Source: Trebouxia sp. TZW2008
Lineage: Eukaryota > Chlorophyta > Trebouxiophyceae > Trebouxiales > Trebouxiaceae
Assembly: GCA_002118135.1 (NCBI GenBank)
Contig: BDIU01000412.1
Span: 399,267-463,266, forward strand
Length of the DNA stretch: 64,000 bases
Direction: 5' to 3'
Notes under the pieces: model-generated
Told to the model about the DNA's origin: nothing
Seen by the model: only the letters and a program-made list of their open reading frames with translations
Databases searched by the model: none
In this document: piece after piece, positions 23,289-36,200 of the stretch
Numbering within the stretch: the stretch's first letter is position 1
How the letters are laid out: the number at the start of each line of letters is the position of its first letter
Position numbers and translations under genes: made by a program

Positions 23289-24651
23289 CATGAAAGACAT
23301 GTCTCATGTCAGGCAGCTGATCTATGTAAGTGATGTTGTTTGACAGACCACACCACAAAAGCTGCCTGACAAATGCTTGCCTCATAGCGTTGTTTTGTAC
23401 ATTCTGTCTCAGGTCCAATGGGTTGTATGCATTCGGCAAATGCGCAGCCTGTGTTGTCACCTGCTCCTTGCCAAGCGCTCAAGCAGTCTGGAGTACTTGA
23501 CCATAGCTGCCAGCATGCAAGAGCACAATCACAAGAGGATCATGACTCACATCAGTCAAACCTGTGAAACGCTAAGCTGCAACTGCTACTGATTGACACT
23601 TGATGACTGCAGGAATGCGCCATGCGTGTTGTACAAGGTTGCAGCACAGCTTGTAGTTAAGCTGCAAACGGATGGCCTACATACTCAGGCCAGTGCAACA
23701 TCAAGACAGGCTAGTCCCAAATGATTTCAGATGCCATCAGCGTGGAGATCCAGTTGGTTTTGAACAGCACATGAACAGTATCATGTATGAGCAGCACAGT
23801 ATATAACACTGCTATGATCTACATAGTGCCATGCGACAAGATCAAGCAGCTATGCTTCTTCAGCAATGCCTCACTACCTTGTCAAGCAGGTCACCTGACC
23901 TTGCCAATTTTGCCAGCTTTAGCCTTGTGTCGCAACTTTCTGCATGGTGTCTGCTGGCATGAACGAACACATGGGGCTGCATTGTCAACTTTTGCCCTGC
24001 ATGACTTCATGTGAGGTCTAAACTGTGTATGTTGACCACCAACGTTGAGACAAAGCCTGCTGTCAGACGCTTACAGGTGCTGCAGTCCAGATGTTTTTTG
24101 ATAACAATATTACTCTCTCTCTCAACGATGGTGTTTGTTGACCACCACCATAAATCTGTCACAGAAGCTTCACAGTCTGGCATAGACAAGGGCGCAGGGA
24201 AGCTTGGCATACGGTCATACAAATACTGGATCAGATTTCCTTTGCTGTGTACGCCTCTGCTTTGCGTGAATGCCTGCAAGCTTGACAATTATTGTACATA
24301 CATAATGTCAGCCCATCCAGGAATTGATGACAACATCCGAAAGGCATGCAGCGGCATATACCCCTCGCAAACGAGGCCAACGACGCGATGCTATTGTGCC
24401 CAGGCTTGAATCTTAGAACCTAGGTAAGCAGCTTCTGATCAACTCACGGACTCCTGAGAGAGCTCAGTTGAAAAGTGGTTACGGAGCAGATTTGGCCTCT
24501 TGAGAGCTGCCTTGAGAGTCCTAAAGCCTTCATTCATGCATTCCCTAGGGAGTTTAAGCTTGCCCAAGGTCGGAAAGATGAGTTGCCTTATCCTACCGTG
24601 CTGCCTCATATCTACTATCGGCAGATCCTCGACGAGCCAAACTTTGCAAAC
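23289..24651. other. Spacer between the two carbonic anhydrase genes
   Basis: No separate gene supported. A + strand frame open from 24475 runs into the ATG at 24652 and would add about 59 residues (EFKLAQGRKDELPYPTVLPH) if an upstream exon supplied a start. It has no ATG of its own. Confidence 0.45.
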
Positions 24652-26619
24652 ATGCCTATCGACAAGGTCCTGCAGAACAACAAGTACGACCCTACCTTGA
24701 ACATGCCGAAACGCCTGTTGACCGGTTGCTGCCTGTCGCGCTGCCGAATCTTGTGCTTCCAGTCGCAAACGCACGCTTTGTTGCTGCCAATGACTTCCGA
24801 TGACGTGCAGGGAATGGGCCGCAAGAATGCGGGCTGAGAAGCCAGACTTTTTCAGTTCCCTCGCCAATCAGCAGGCCCCCGAGTACTTCTGGATTGGATG
24901 CTCCGACTCTCGTGTGCCGGTAAGCTGGCGCACGTTTGCTTGACACAGCGACTCTATTTGCAATTGCGGTTCGCGCGTTGTCGCAGGTTTGGAAGAACGC
25001 TCGACTCGATTATTTCGTCTCAAACCGTTACGCCCGTATTCAAACCCGCTGTGGTCCCACGCGCCGTCGTTGACTTCTGTTTGTTGTGCTGCAGGCCAAC
25101 CAGATCCTCGGCTTGGCCCCTGGCCAGGTCTTCGTGCAGCGTAATGTCGGCAACTTGGCCACCCACAAGGACATGAACTGCATGACTGCCCTGGAGTATG
25201 CAGTCAGTGTATTGAAGGTCAAGCACGTCATTGTTTGTGGCCACTACAACTGCGGTGCCGTCAAGGGTGCCTTGAGCATGGCTGACAAGACCCCTGGAAT
25301 TGTCAACTTGTGGATCTCAGACATCAAAGAGACCCGTAACAGGCATGCAGAGCAGCTTGGCAAGCTTGAGGGTGACAAGCAAGTGACCAGGTATGTGACT
25401 TATACTTTAGTCTCATATTGCTGGCATGCATCCTGAATGCTATGTGACCACCACTGGTGTGCCACATGCATCCTCCATTCAAGGTGCTGAGACGTGCACG
25501 CCTAATACTTCAATCTACTTGTTGGTGATTGTCTGATTTCTCGCCCACCTGGGGTAAACAATTTTCCTATTGTGTTTGTGTGGTTGAGCAAATGGGTCTG
25601 GCAGATTGGTGCTATAACTGCTTGGGCACACCTAGTCAGTGAAGCTCATATGATGAACTGTGCTGCAGGTTGTGTGAGCTGAACGTGGTGCGCCAAGTGT
25701 TCAATGTATGTTCCTCCCCTTCAGTCCAGGGCGCCTGGGATAACGGCCAGCAGCTGTCAGTGCACGGTCTGGCCTACTCTGTGGGTGATGGCCTGTTGAA
25801 GGCAAGTGCCTTCTCCCTTGCTAGACAAACGTTATGGCTCACTTGACACCAATGTTCTGCGTCAAATTCATGACATTTGCATAGCAGCACAAATGCATCC
25901 AACCACAACATATTGCAAATGGTGGACCATGGCAATATTGCTGCCGCAATTTTGTCAACTGCATGATACGCTCAACACCCACCTGCAACACAGTTGTTGT
26001 TTGTGACGCATCTTTTTGTACTATGCAACACAATATGATCCCTTACTATCTGTGATCAGCACTATCAAACACAAATTATGTCTCACCGCTATGTGATTGC
26101 TTTTTTTTTGACAAGCTTGGCTTGGTTTGCAGGAGCTGACTCACCCCATCACTGGCTACAACACCCTGGTGAAGGCGAAGGAGAGCGCAGACTACCCAGG
26201 AGACAGTGATGCCCCAGACAGTGCCTGGGAGGACAAGGAGCTGCAGAGCGATGTGGCTGAGCACATGAAGGCCTCCGTCTTCTTTGAGCAGCGTGTAAGT
26301 GCTTGCTTGCCCTCAAGCGGTTGTTGTCGTGCCGAGCATCGTCAAATGCAAGCTGGCTTACTCTCATCCTATGCTTGATATGCACAATCCCATTGCAATC
26401 TGCTCAGTTTCTGCTCAAAGTACAAGTGCGTGTCAGGAGCAAGACATTGCTCAAAGCTTCAGTGTGCAGGGCCCAACAGGTATATGTGTATGGATGTGTG
26501 TACAGCTTAACCACGATCGCTGCAGCCTGGTCAGCAAGTGGCTGCTTACATTTGGTGCAGCCTGCAGAACATGATGTCACTGTTTGTTTGTGCAGGCCAA
26601 GGGCGCTCCTAAGCACTAG
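24652..26619 (+). CDS. Beta-carbonic anhydrase, copy B
   Basis: Exons 24652-24683, 24811-24919, 25095-25390, 25669-25801, 26133-26294 and 26596-26619 join in frame to 251 residues. Zinc ligands and dyad match copy A (C41, D43, R45, H97, C100 in GCSDSRV and CGHYNCGAV). The C-terminal extension (DVAEHMKASVFFEQR, then AKGAPKH on a 24-base exon) is missing from copy A. The intron after 25801 begins GCAAGT, so it is a GC-AG intron where copy A has GTGATG. The start is chosen because both copies then have an 11-residue first exon of the same length and phase. An N-terminal extension by further 5' exons cannot be excluded. Likely cytosolic, with a role in inorganic carbon supply inferred from the family. 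Confidence 0.94.
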
Positions 26620-27219
26620 GAAGTCCTTTCACAAGCTCTAGCAGGGCGTAGCGGTGATGAACATCACCATTGGAGATTTTGAGAGGCAAAGGATAGCTAG
26701 CTGCAACGATTGCTAACAGTTGTACATAGCATGGCATGTCTCAGTAAACGACTTCAATGCTTTTTGTAGTGAGTTTTGCATATATAGATTGTTCTGCTTG
26801 CTCTTAGCCCTAGAAAGTACTCTGCGCAAGCTAATTAGACTACACAGCTGTTTCTCAAGACACGATCCATCAATTTTGCTTAATAAATGCTGCTGTTTTT
26901 GCCTCATGTGCGTGCTGTTCTGGCTTTCAGATGATGCACAATGCATCAGCATTGATGGTTACGGAGCACCTGCTACTGCACATTTAGCTTTGCGGAGCGT
27001 GCATTGGTTGCGCGCATAGTTGTTTTTGGCCAGATGCTGGCACTATGCAGGCATTTGGAACTGCTTGAAGGAAGTGGGCATCGCTGTTGTACTCACGTCC
27101 TGCAGCCCTCGATACTGTGCAGGTCGCAGCTGAGCGTGACATAGCGTGTCTGCGCTTGTGCTGTGGTCCCAGTCGCTACGTTGCACAAAGCTTCGTCAAG
27201 CTAGCGCACGAACAACAGC
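26620..27219. other. Intergenic region
   Basis: Holds the 3' UTR of carbonic anhydrase B and the promoter of the next + strand gene. No exon recognised. Confidence 0.5.
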
Positions 27220-30200
27220 ATGACTTCGCCTGGACATTCTCCCCGGCAGACCGTCTGTCATCAGTCTCAGCTTGCTAACTTTCGCAGCGTCCATCGGCTG
27301 ACCTATGAAGAGCGTCTATTTTCCAAGATAGGTGAGCGGGGCAAGATCTGCACGCTGGATACATGCTCAGCTTCGCGGACTGCACCGTAAGCTTTTTGCA
27401 CGTGTCTACAGATACCAGAGTAGGCATAGCAAGCAGGTCAGCCCTTGCAGCACTGCAGCCTTCAGCGCCACAGCCCTCAGCATTGCAGCAGTCAGTAGCT
27501 CCACAGCAGACAGTTGATTCCGATGAACAAGCAAAACAGCTGGTTGCAGCATTGACAGAGCTGGGAAGTTTGCGCTCAGAGATGGCAGCACTGCAGGCAG
27601 CGTTGACGACCTTGAAAGGTACTCAGACCTGCAGTGGCCTTGTGCCGTTATGCATAGCCTGGATGAGGTCATGACAGCGTGATTCAACTACGGACATTCG
27701 CACACCCAGGGCGGTTAAGTTATTGAGATCAATGCATGTAGCCAAACAATGCATGTTTTGCATAGGAGACTGTCGTGCCGCACTTTACAGACTGCAGTCT
27801 GGCCGCAGTATGTCAGCCATGCAGGCCACACTCTTGAGAGCATGCATGCTCATACCTGCTTCCATTAATATGGCAAGCAACAGCATGCACAGCATGCACA
27901 GCATGCATGCTCATGCCTGACTGGAACAAACTGCCAAACCATAGCAAGGCCAGTACGTACTGACTAGAGCTGCACCGCAACTATGGCCAGACTGCATACA
28001 ATATTTGCAGCATAGCATGTCAAAGAGTTCAAAATTTCTGCCACATAAGGCTTGCATGCGTGACAGCGAAGCAACATCAGCCAAGCAACAACTAGCCAGC
28101 GGCATGCAGGGGACAAGTCTGTCAGTGCCCTGGGACTGATCTGACCTAGAGCTCCAACAACAGCTGCTCTGTCACACAACAGATACGCATGACAATTGCA
28201 AAGCAACAACAAGCAAGTGGCATGCAGGGTCCAAGTTTATCAGTATTACAAGAGTGTTGTGTCCCAGAAACGCAACAAAAGCTGCATTGTCATGCAACAG
28301 ATGTATGTCAGAATAGCAAAGCAACAGGAAAGGATTGATATGCAGTAGACAAGTCTGTCACAGCTATGTGATGGGTACCTTTCAGAATCCTACAACATCT
28401 GCACCAGAACAGATATGTACGACAATATCAAAGCAGCAACAAGCAAGTGACATGCAGGGGACAAGTCTGTCAGTGCCATGGGAGTTGAGTGCAAATGGCA
28501 ATAGCAAAGCAACATCAAGCATATGATATGCAGGAGACAAGTCTGTCAGTGCTATGGGAGTGGTACGTCCCAGGACCCCAACAAAAGCAGCTCTGTCAGC
28601 GCGTGCTTCTGCCTTGAAGAAGGCGCGTGTGGATCAATACCATCAGACAGAGAAGGGAAGCAAAGTCCAAGCTGCTCAGCCTGCAGTTCTTGCACCATCA
28701 AGCTCTCAGGTTGCAGTCCTTGGAAAAGCATATAACATGAAAGTTAATCTCTGTCGCAGCCACAACTGTTTGCATTCTGCAGTGCTTGCACCATCAAGCT
28801 CTCAGGTTGCAGTCCTCTGGAAAGCTCAACATGGATTTTCCTCAGTTGTAACCACAACTATTTGCATTCTGCATTGCTTGCAGCAGCAAGCCTCCAGGTT
28901 GCAGTCCTTCTGGAAGTGCAACATGCACACACAATGTGAGCTGCATCCATACATATTTGCAGCACAATGCACACATGCTGCTTTGATTGGATCAACATCT
29001 GGAAGTTGCACAGGTCAGACTGCTACTAGGCATGCGTGAATTGTTGCCCTGCCTCCTTGCACTCTTAATACAGCCATGTTACCATCACATCAGCAGGCAA
29101 GCATGTCGGTCTGGTGAAAATTGCTGACTTCATACAGTAACCAGCAATATGATGACTCGGCTGCGTGCTGACTCAGTGCGCCTGCCGGCAATTGCAGGAG
29201 CAGCTGCGGCAGAAGCTGATTGATGAGCCGCTGTTGGAGCATCAAGAGCAGTACAAGGAAGACCCTGTGCAGCCAATGACCAGAGAGGATGCTGAAACAT
29301 TGAGCAGAGTGCTCAATGCCTCACTTCCTCTTGGATCCATCCAGGTATCCACTACATAATTTGCAACATGATGCATTAGGTTCTCTTCCTTCTCAGGGAT
29401 TTCGGCCGGCTCAGATGTTTTCTGTTCTATGTGTTGAAGCGCTTGTTCTCTCTTCATGCCTCAACTTTGGTTGTGTTCATGCTGCACTTGTGTCTATACA
29501 CTTTACTGCTACTGCTTTTTTGGGTTGAATTACATTGCAAACACGAAGGCCAATCATTTCTTGCTTGTGAGTTGATTCCACCCGGGTCAGTATCTGTTCT
29601 GTATGCAGGCTAAGGTGAATGAGCAGTGGGGCTTGAGGCCAAAGGGTGAGCATCCCAGGCTGGTGTCAGACCTGCAGCTGCTGCACCAGGACTATCAACT
29701 GCTGATGACAGTGCATGGCGAAGCTGTCAAGCAGGTAACAGACTGTAGCATGGTTCTGAAAGGACTGCTTGTCCATGAGTTGTGCGCGACACGCGCATTG
29801 GTTGTGCGGAGAATGTTTACAGTTGCAATTTCTGGCACTACGCTTGTGCATGCGCATTCGAGCAGCACAAATGCTGGATGTGTATGATAGCATGCTTGGA
29901 CGGCTTGTTTCTACATATGTGTACTGACATGTTTTGGCTTGAAGTTTGCATACAAAAGGTGCCAGACACTCCAGCTTGATGTCCCTGTTGTTGGCAATGC
30001 CCAGACACCTGATTGACAGCGTCGCCTCGCGCCACCATCAGCAGAGGTGACGCTACACATCTCAGCAATCTCAGGTTGATACATGCAGGCGTCATCCTGG
30101 TGTACAGAGGAGGGAGGAGTCTTGTCTGGCTTGCAGCAGCGCTACACAGAGCTATTTGGAACCATGCTCATCATATCAGACGAAGCACAGCGCATGTACG

Positions 30201-33200
30201 TCCACATGCTGGCTGGGAAGCAGCAGGCTGAGAAGCTGCTGAAGGGCAAAGAGAAGCTGGCAGTCAGCCTGCAGCAGCAGCTGCTCAAGTAAGTGATAGC
30301 ATCATCATCATCATCAGAATCATGTGCGCCCACATGCTTGTTATGCACATGATCAGAATCAGGTGCATCCGCATGCTTGTTATAAAGCAGCAAGTTGAGG
30401 AGCTGCGGAAGGGTAAGTAGAAGCTGGCAGTCAGCCTTCAGCAGCAACTGCTCAAGTGAGTCATGTTGCTATCATGATGTATGCCAAAATGCTTGCTGTG
30501 AAGCAGCAGGCCGAGAAACTGCTGAAGGCAAGGAGCAGCTGGCATTCAGCTTGCAACAGCAACTGCTGAAGTGAGTAATATTCACATCATCATCATGTAT
30601 GCCCATAAGGAGAAGCTAGCGTTCAGCCTGCAGCAGCAACTGCTCAAGTGAGTAACAGCATCTGCATCTTGCGGAAAGACAGGTTGCTGCTTTGAAGGCA
30701 GCAATTTTGGGCTGCTTCTGCCGATACAAGTTTGCATTATGAACCCTAGTGGCTAAGACTTTTCTTTCTGAGAAGGCTTGGCATGACAGGAGGAATGAGC
30801 AGGCAGAGCAGCTAAGGAAGGCAAACGAGAGCCTGCAAGGCATGATGGAGAGCACCAGGGAGTCCACTTCCACAGAGATTGCCCATCTCTTAGCTGTTGC
30901 AAAGGTGCCGCACAATCTTACCACCTGCCCTCAAGAGCAAAGCAAAGCGAAGCAAAGCAGAGCAGAGCAGAGCAGTGTTTTGTTGCTGCACTCACTGTTG
31001 TCGCCATTTATATACAAAACTGAGAGTGTTCAACAACTTTCCGATAATAAACCCTGACAAGGACCACAACCTCGTCTTTGCACAAGCCAATCTCATGGAC
31101 AAGTATCAAGTCGCATCAAGGGATTTCGCCAATCCCATGACATGTGTTTCACAACATGCCATGAAACAAAATAATGTCCAGACTATTGAAGATAATGCAG
31201 GCAATCAGGGAGAGGAATGTGGAGTTGGCTGCTGAGCTGGAAGCTGCCCAGAAGGCGCATGAGAAGGAGCTGGCACGCATTACTCAGACCACAACCACTG
31301 AGCTACAGACGGCAACACGGGAAAATGCTGATCTGAAGAGCAGAAATGAGTACCTAGAAAGACAGCTTCAGAAAGCCAGGTGAGCTATTCTTTTCCAGGA
31401 ACATAGCGACTGTCAGACTTCTGATTTTCCACGACTACAGTCTCATACGTTGTTGATACAGGTTGCGATCGCCAATAGATTTAGTGATGGTTGGTGTAGA
31501 AGTGCATACATACCCAATGCAGCAGGACTGTGCGGACTGTAGCTGCAAGAGTAGGAAGCATTTCACGTGCTTGACATGGCTCGTCTCTTTGTTTCATAAT
31601 GAATCATGTTGCCGTCGTAGGTTGCGGCCCCCAAGGGGGATAGTAATGGATGATGTAGAAGTACAGACAGACCCAATACAGCAGGCTGCAGCCCCAGCTC
31701 AGGTCATTGAGGCCCCCCCTCCCCCACCCTCCCCGCGCACTCCAAGGAAGAAGAGCAAAGTGTGGATGGGCAACTTTGTGGACCTGTTCACTAGCAAACC
31801 CATGTGAGTGGCTCACGCACCATTTCAAAACAAAGCAAACTCATCGTCGAGCTCATCTGCATCAACAACTTCTTGCAGGCTGTTGATGCTGAGTGACAAT
31901 CCTTGTACATAATATTTGTGCATGTTTAGGAGCACAGTTTTGTATGCTTTAGCCAGACAACAAGTCTGATCGCATGTGCCATAAAATGGCAATCAGTATG
32001 TTTGTCAAGTTCATTTCATGTCAAAGGGTCCATTGAAAAGCGCCAGGACCCCACCCTGACAAAAAAGATGCATTATGATATATATTGGGCTCCAACAAGC
32101 TGTGTCAACCTCTTTGTGTGCTCATTGAATCCATTGCACAGCAAATGATGGATGCTACAGCAGAGCTTCAACACACGCATCCCATTCTACATGCTTATGC
32201 CAACATGTGCAATATCTCGTGTCCATACGCGCATGTACAGTACCTGATGCCTGTGCATGCATGCACAGTACCTGATGCCTGTATGTGCATGCAAAGTATA
32301 TGCTGTCTTTATACGCATGCACAGTACCTGATATCTGTAGTGCATGCATGATACTCAGTGTCGGTACATGCATGTACAGTACCTGATATCTGTAGTGCAT
32401 GCATGATACCTGCTGCCTGTACGTGCATGCGCAGTACCTGATGTCTGTATGTGCGTGTGTGCAGACCTGCTGCCTGTACGTGCATGCGCAGTACCTGATG
32501 TCTGTATGTGCGTGTGTGCAGACCTGTGGGGCGCCCCCATAGCAAGTCCTGGGTGCTGAAGGTGCTAGGGCAGCTGTGGGCGGACAAGATTGCCCAAGAC
32601 ATTGCTGACCCCACTCAGAACGCTGGCAAAACAGTGAGACTCCCACTGAACCCCTGCTGAACCAATTGGACTGCATTGTATTCCGCTTGAGTCTGTCGCA
32701 GACACTGTGGCTGCTGTATCAATGTGATGCATGGCGCACATCCATGCATTGCTGGATAGCGCGCACATGGCATTTGTCAAATACTGCGCTCTGTACAAAT
32801 CTAATTTCTTGGAGAGTTTGGGCTGCCTCTGATCTCAAAGGCTCTCGTCATGGCGCCTTACAGCATAGACTTTGCTTCTGCTTCTGCTTCGCAAGAATTC
32901 TCCTGCAGCATCTGTAATGTTTGTCACATTTTGTAACACTGAACAGTGCAAAAATTCACCTTGTGTGCATGCATTCAAGTGGGTGTATGAATGGCACATC
33001 CACTGATGAGGCTAACTAGCCTGACATACATTACGCTATCTGCAATGACATGATCTCCATTCCGTGTGCAGTTCTGCCAGTGGGTGTATGATTGGCACAT
33101 CCACCGCTTTGGGCTGACTAATTTGGCAGAGATCAACCTGTCAGATCTGATCAAGTCGGTGCAGACTTGCTGGAAGCAGTCGTCTAAGGTGACCCACTTT

Positions 33201-36200
33201 GGGCAGCTCACTGCCATCATCCAGAGCAGAAATCTGCCCAGATGGTAAGACATATTACCCTCTTTTGCATATGACTTGGCACATGATCTCTTTGCTCATG
33301 CAAATGGTTAGGAGATCCTCAGGCACACATCTTCGCTGCTTGCCTCATTTGCTGTTTGTCTAACGTGGTGGAAGCAGTCGGCCAAGGTGATCCACTTTGG
33401 ACAGCTCACCGCTAGCATCCAGAGCAGAAGTCTGCCAAGATGGTAAGGCACATTACCCTCTTTTGCTGTCTTCATGCACTTATGTGTCATGCACTCAAGG
33501 CTTGCATGCACAGCGCTTGCCTCGTTTGATGTTTGCACGCCCTTTGGGCAGCCCACTACCATCATTCAGAGCAGAATTCTGCCCAGATGGTGAGATTCCT
33601 TGCCAGTTCTGCTGCATTGATGCAAATTGATCAGGGAGACTCAGGCATGCACACTGCTTGCCTTGTTTGTTGTTTGCACGCAAATTCTTGGTTTGCAAGC
33701 TAGCATTTTGCATTCATCAGCGCTGATGCTGTTTCCAGACGGCGAGGCGTCTGCCAATTGTTGTTTTGAACACCATGTGTTTTCTCCTGCTGGCACTCTT
33801 CTGCTGCTTTGCAGGGTGGCAACGGAGGACCACAAGTGCTATCCAATGCTGCTGTCAAGCATGGCAACAGCGTGGCAGCCTTCATCAGTGCTGACGCTGT
33901 TCCTCATCATCATGGGCTTGTTGGTCTTGACACCCTTCATTGTCTTCACCTGCTGCATGCAGGTTGGCAAAGGAGGACTGTAAGTGCTATCAGATGCTGC
34001 TGTCAAGCATGGACACTGCTTGCCAGCCAACCATCATTGTCCTTTATTCCTCTGCTTTTTCTCTTCTTCTTCATGCTCTTCTCCAGGTTTCAATCCTTTT
34101 CCTGAATCTTTTCTTCTGATTCCTGGTGCTGATATGCTTGTGCTGCTCTATAGGGTGGCAAAAGAAGACTATGAGTTCTATCAGATGCTGCTGTCGAGCA
34201 TGGCAACAGCGTGTCAGCCGTCATCAGTGCTGACGCTGTTCCCAGACGGTGAGGTGTCTGCCAATGTGCGCATAACACCTGCCATTGAGACAGTCAAGGC
34301 AGTGTTCAAGCACCTGGAGGATTTTGAAGGCTGCCGAGAGTTCTTTGCCACCACCTTTGAAAACCTGCAGGTTGGTGTGCAGATGTTCAAGTGATGGAAT
34401 ATGAAAGCTATGTAGATGTCGACTGTAGTTCAACTTTGCGGCGTTGTTCAATATGCTGAAAGCAAAAGGCTGCGGCTGCTCTGCTGTGCTGTGCCGTGCT
34501 GTGCCGTGCCATGCTATGCTGTGCTGTGCTGTGCTGTTTTGATCGATGTAGACTCTCGATGTAGACTCTGCTACACCGCTGACTTCACTGCTGATTGATG
34601 GCTAACAGCTCAATCGCTGCCGCTCACTTTTGACTGGTTTCTACAGGATGCAAAGGCTGGCACCTTGCCAGCAGACCCTTTCATGCAGGCCTTGCTAGAC
34701 CAGTACCTGAAGCGCATCACAGTCAACAGATCAACTCTGAGTGCTCTCTTCAAGGCAGCAGACAGTGATAGCGACAGCCTTGTGGATAGGCCGCAGTATA
34801 AGGCAGCTGTGACAGTGGCTAAGCCAGATGTGACTGACACTGTTCTGACTACAATCTGGCTGGAGCGTGAAAAGGTGTGTACTGTACAGAGCTGCAGGCT
34901 GACTCATGCCCTTGGCAGCCCCTCCCCCCTGCGCCACCCCGCATCAAGGTCACAACATCCCGAATTTGCTGGCCCTCATGCACAGTGTTGGTTTATGACT
35001 CTTGATAACGTTTGGGGTGTTAACTCATCAGATCAATTGCTTGTATCAGGTTGATAAACCCCCGCACTGCAAGATAGGGCGGATCCACCCGCAAAAGGTT
35101 ATTAACCTCTTTAGACCCATGTCCACCTTAACAGAAGCGCTAACCAAAGATGCAACGGTGTTTTGCACTGTGTTTGATCAAGAGAGGCACTGAACAAACA
35201 TGTAACGCTGTTCCATGCTCTGCATTACGCCTCAAATGAGGCAATGAACAAAGATGCAACAGTGCTCAATGCTGTGCAGTATGCGTAACATGAGGCACTG
35301 AAGACAGATGCAACAGTGTCACCTGCTGTGCAGCATGCCTCAAAGTACGGCGTTCAGATGCAACAATGCTTCATGCTGTGCAGTATGCATCAACAGAAAT
35401 TGTGAACAAAGATGCAACAGTATCTTCTGCTGTGCAGTATGCGTCAAAGGAGGCATTGAACACAGCAGCAACTTTAATTGTTTGGTTTGCAGTATGCATC
35501 AAATGAGGCGTTGAACAAGGATGCAACTGATGTGGAGGCCTTTGTGGATGCTGCCAGAACTCATGGGCTGGGCATGTGGAAGATAGATAGCAGGTAACAA
35601 CTGCAGACACATGACATTGGTATGTACGTGCTGTAGCACACATCACAGTAAACATGATTTCCTCTTGTATACAAGCATGTGCACGTCCGCTTCTGCTTCC
35701 TGTGCAACACATGCAACAGTCTCATTGTTTTGGTGACAGAATCTCAGATATAAAGGCTGCAATCACATGTCTGCTTGGCTTGAACCTACCTGTCTCTGCA
35801 AAGTCTCACGGTTTGAATTTTCAATTTTGGCAAGAGCAAAGATGAGACTTGTGCATGACATTACATGGCTGGCACACCTGTGCCCTGCGCCAATGTCAAT
35901 CTAGAGCATCGCTATTACAGTAATCTCTCGTTGTAAGGACACTCGATATAAGGACATTCTCGATGTAAGGACATTGCATCTGGGAACCAAGCACTGCATT
36001 CTGACTGCAGTGGTCCCTCTGAGTAAGGAAAATTCGTTGTAAGGACAAATTTGTTCGTGACCAAAGCAGTCTTTACAAAGAGAGTTTACTGTATTGCAAT
36101 ACATGGTGGTGCAGGCTGCTTGGGGGGCATCAGCTGGCAAGCCCCGTGGGTGGTCAGCCCCCGTGCCCCTCCCCACATGACATATGATGTGTGACACATT

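Noticed and set aside
24439..24867. A 142-codon minus-strand frame opposite carbonic anhydrase B exon 1
   Set aside because: It is antisense to the well-supported first and second exons of copy B.
27885..27920. AGCATGCACAGCATGC palindromic run as a hairpin or CRISPR-like element
   Set aside because: Only three short units with no spacers; it is a simple repeat in a eukaryotic intron.
32085..32676. Frames with repeating CTYRHQV-type residues on the minus strand
   Set aside because: Produced by the CATGCACAGTACCTG tandem repeat upstream of exon 10 of the + strand gene.
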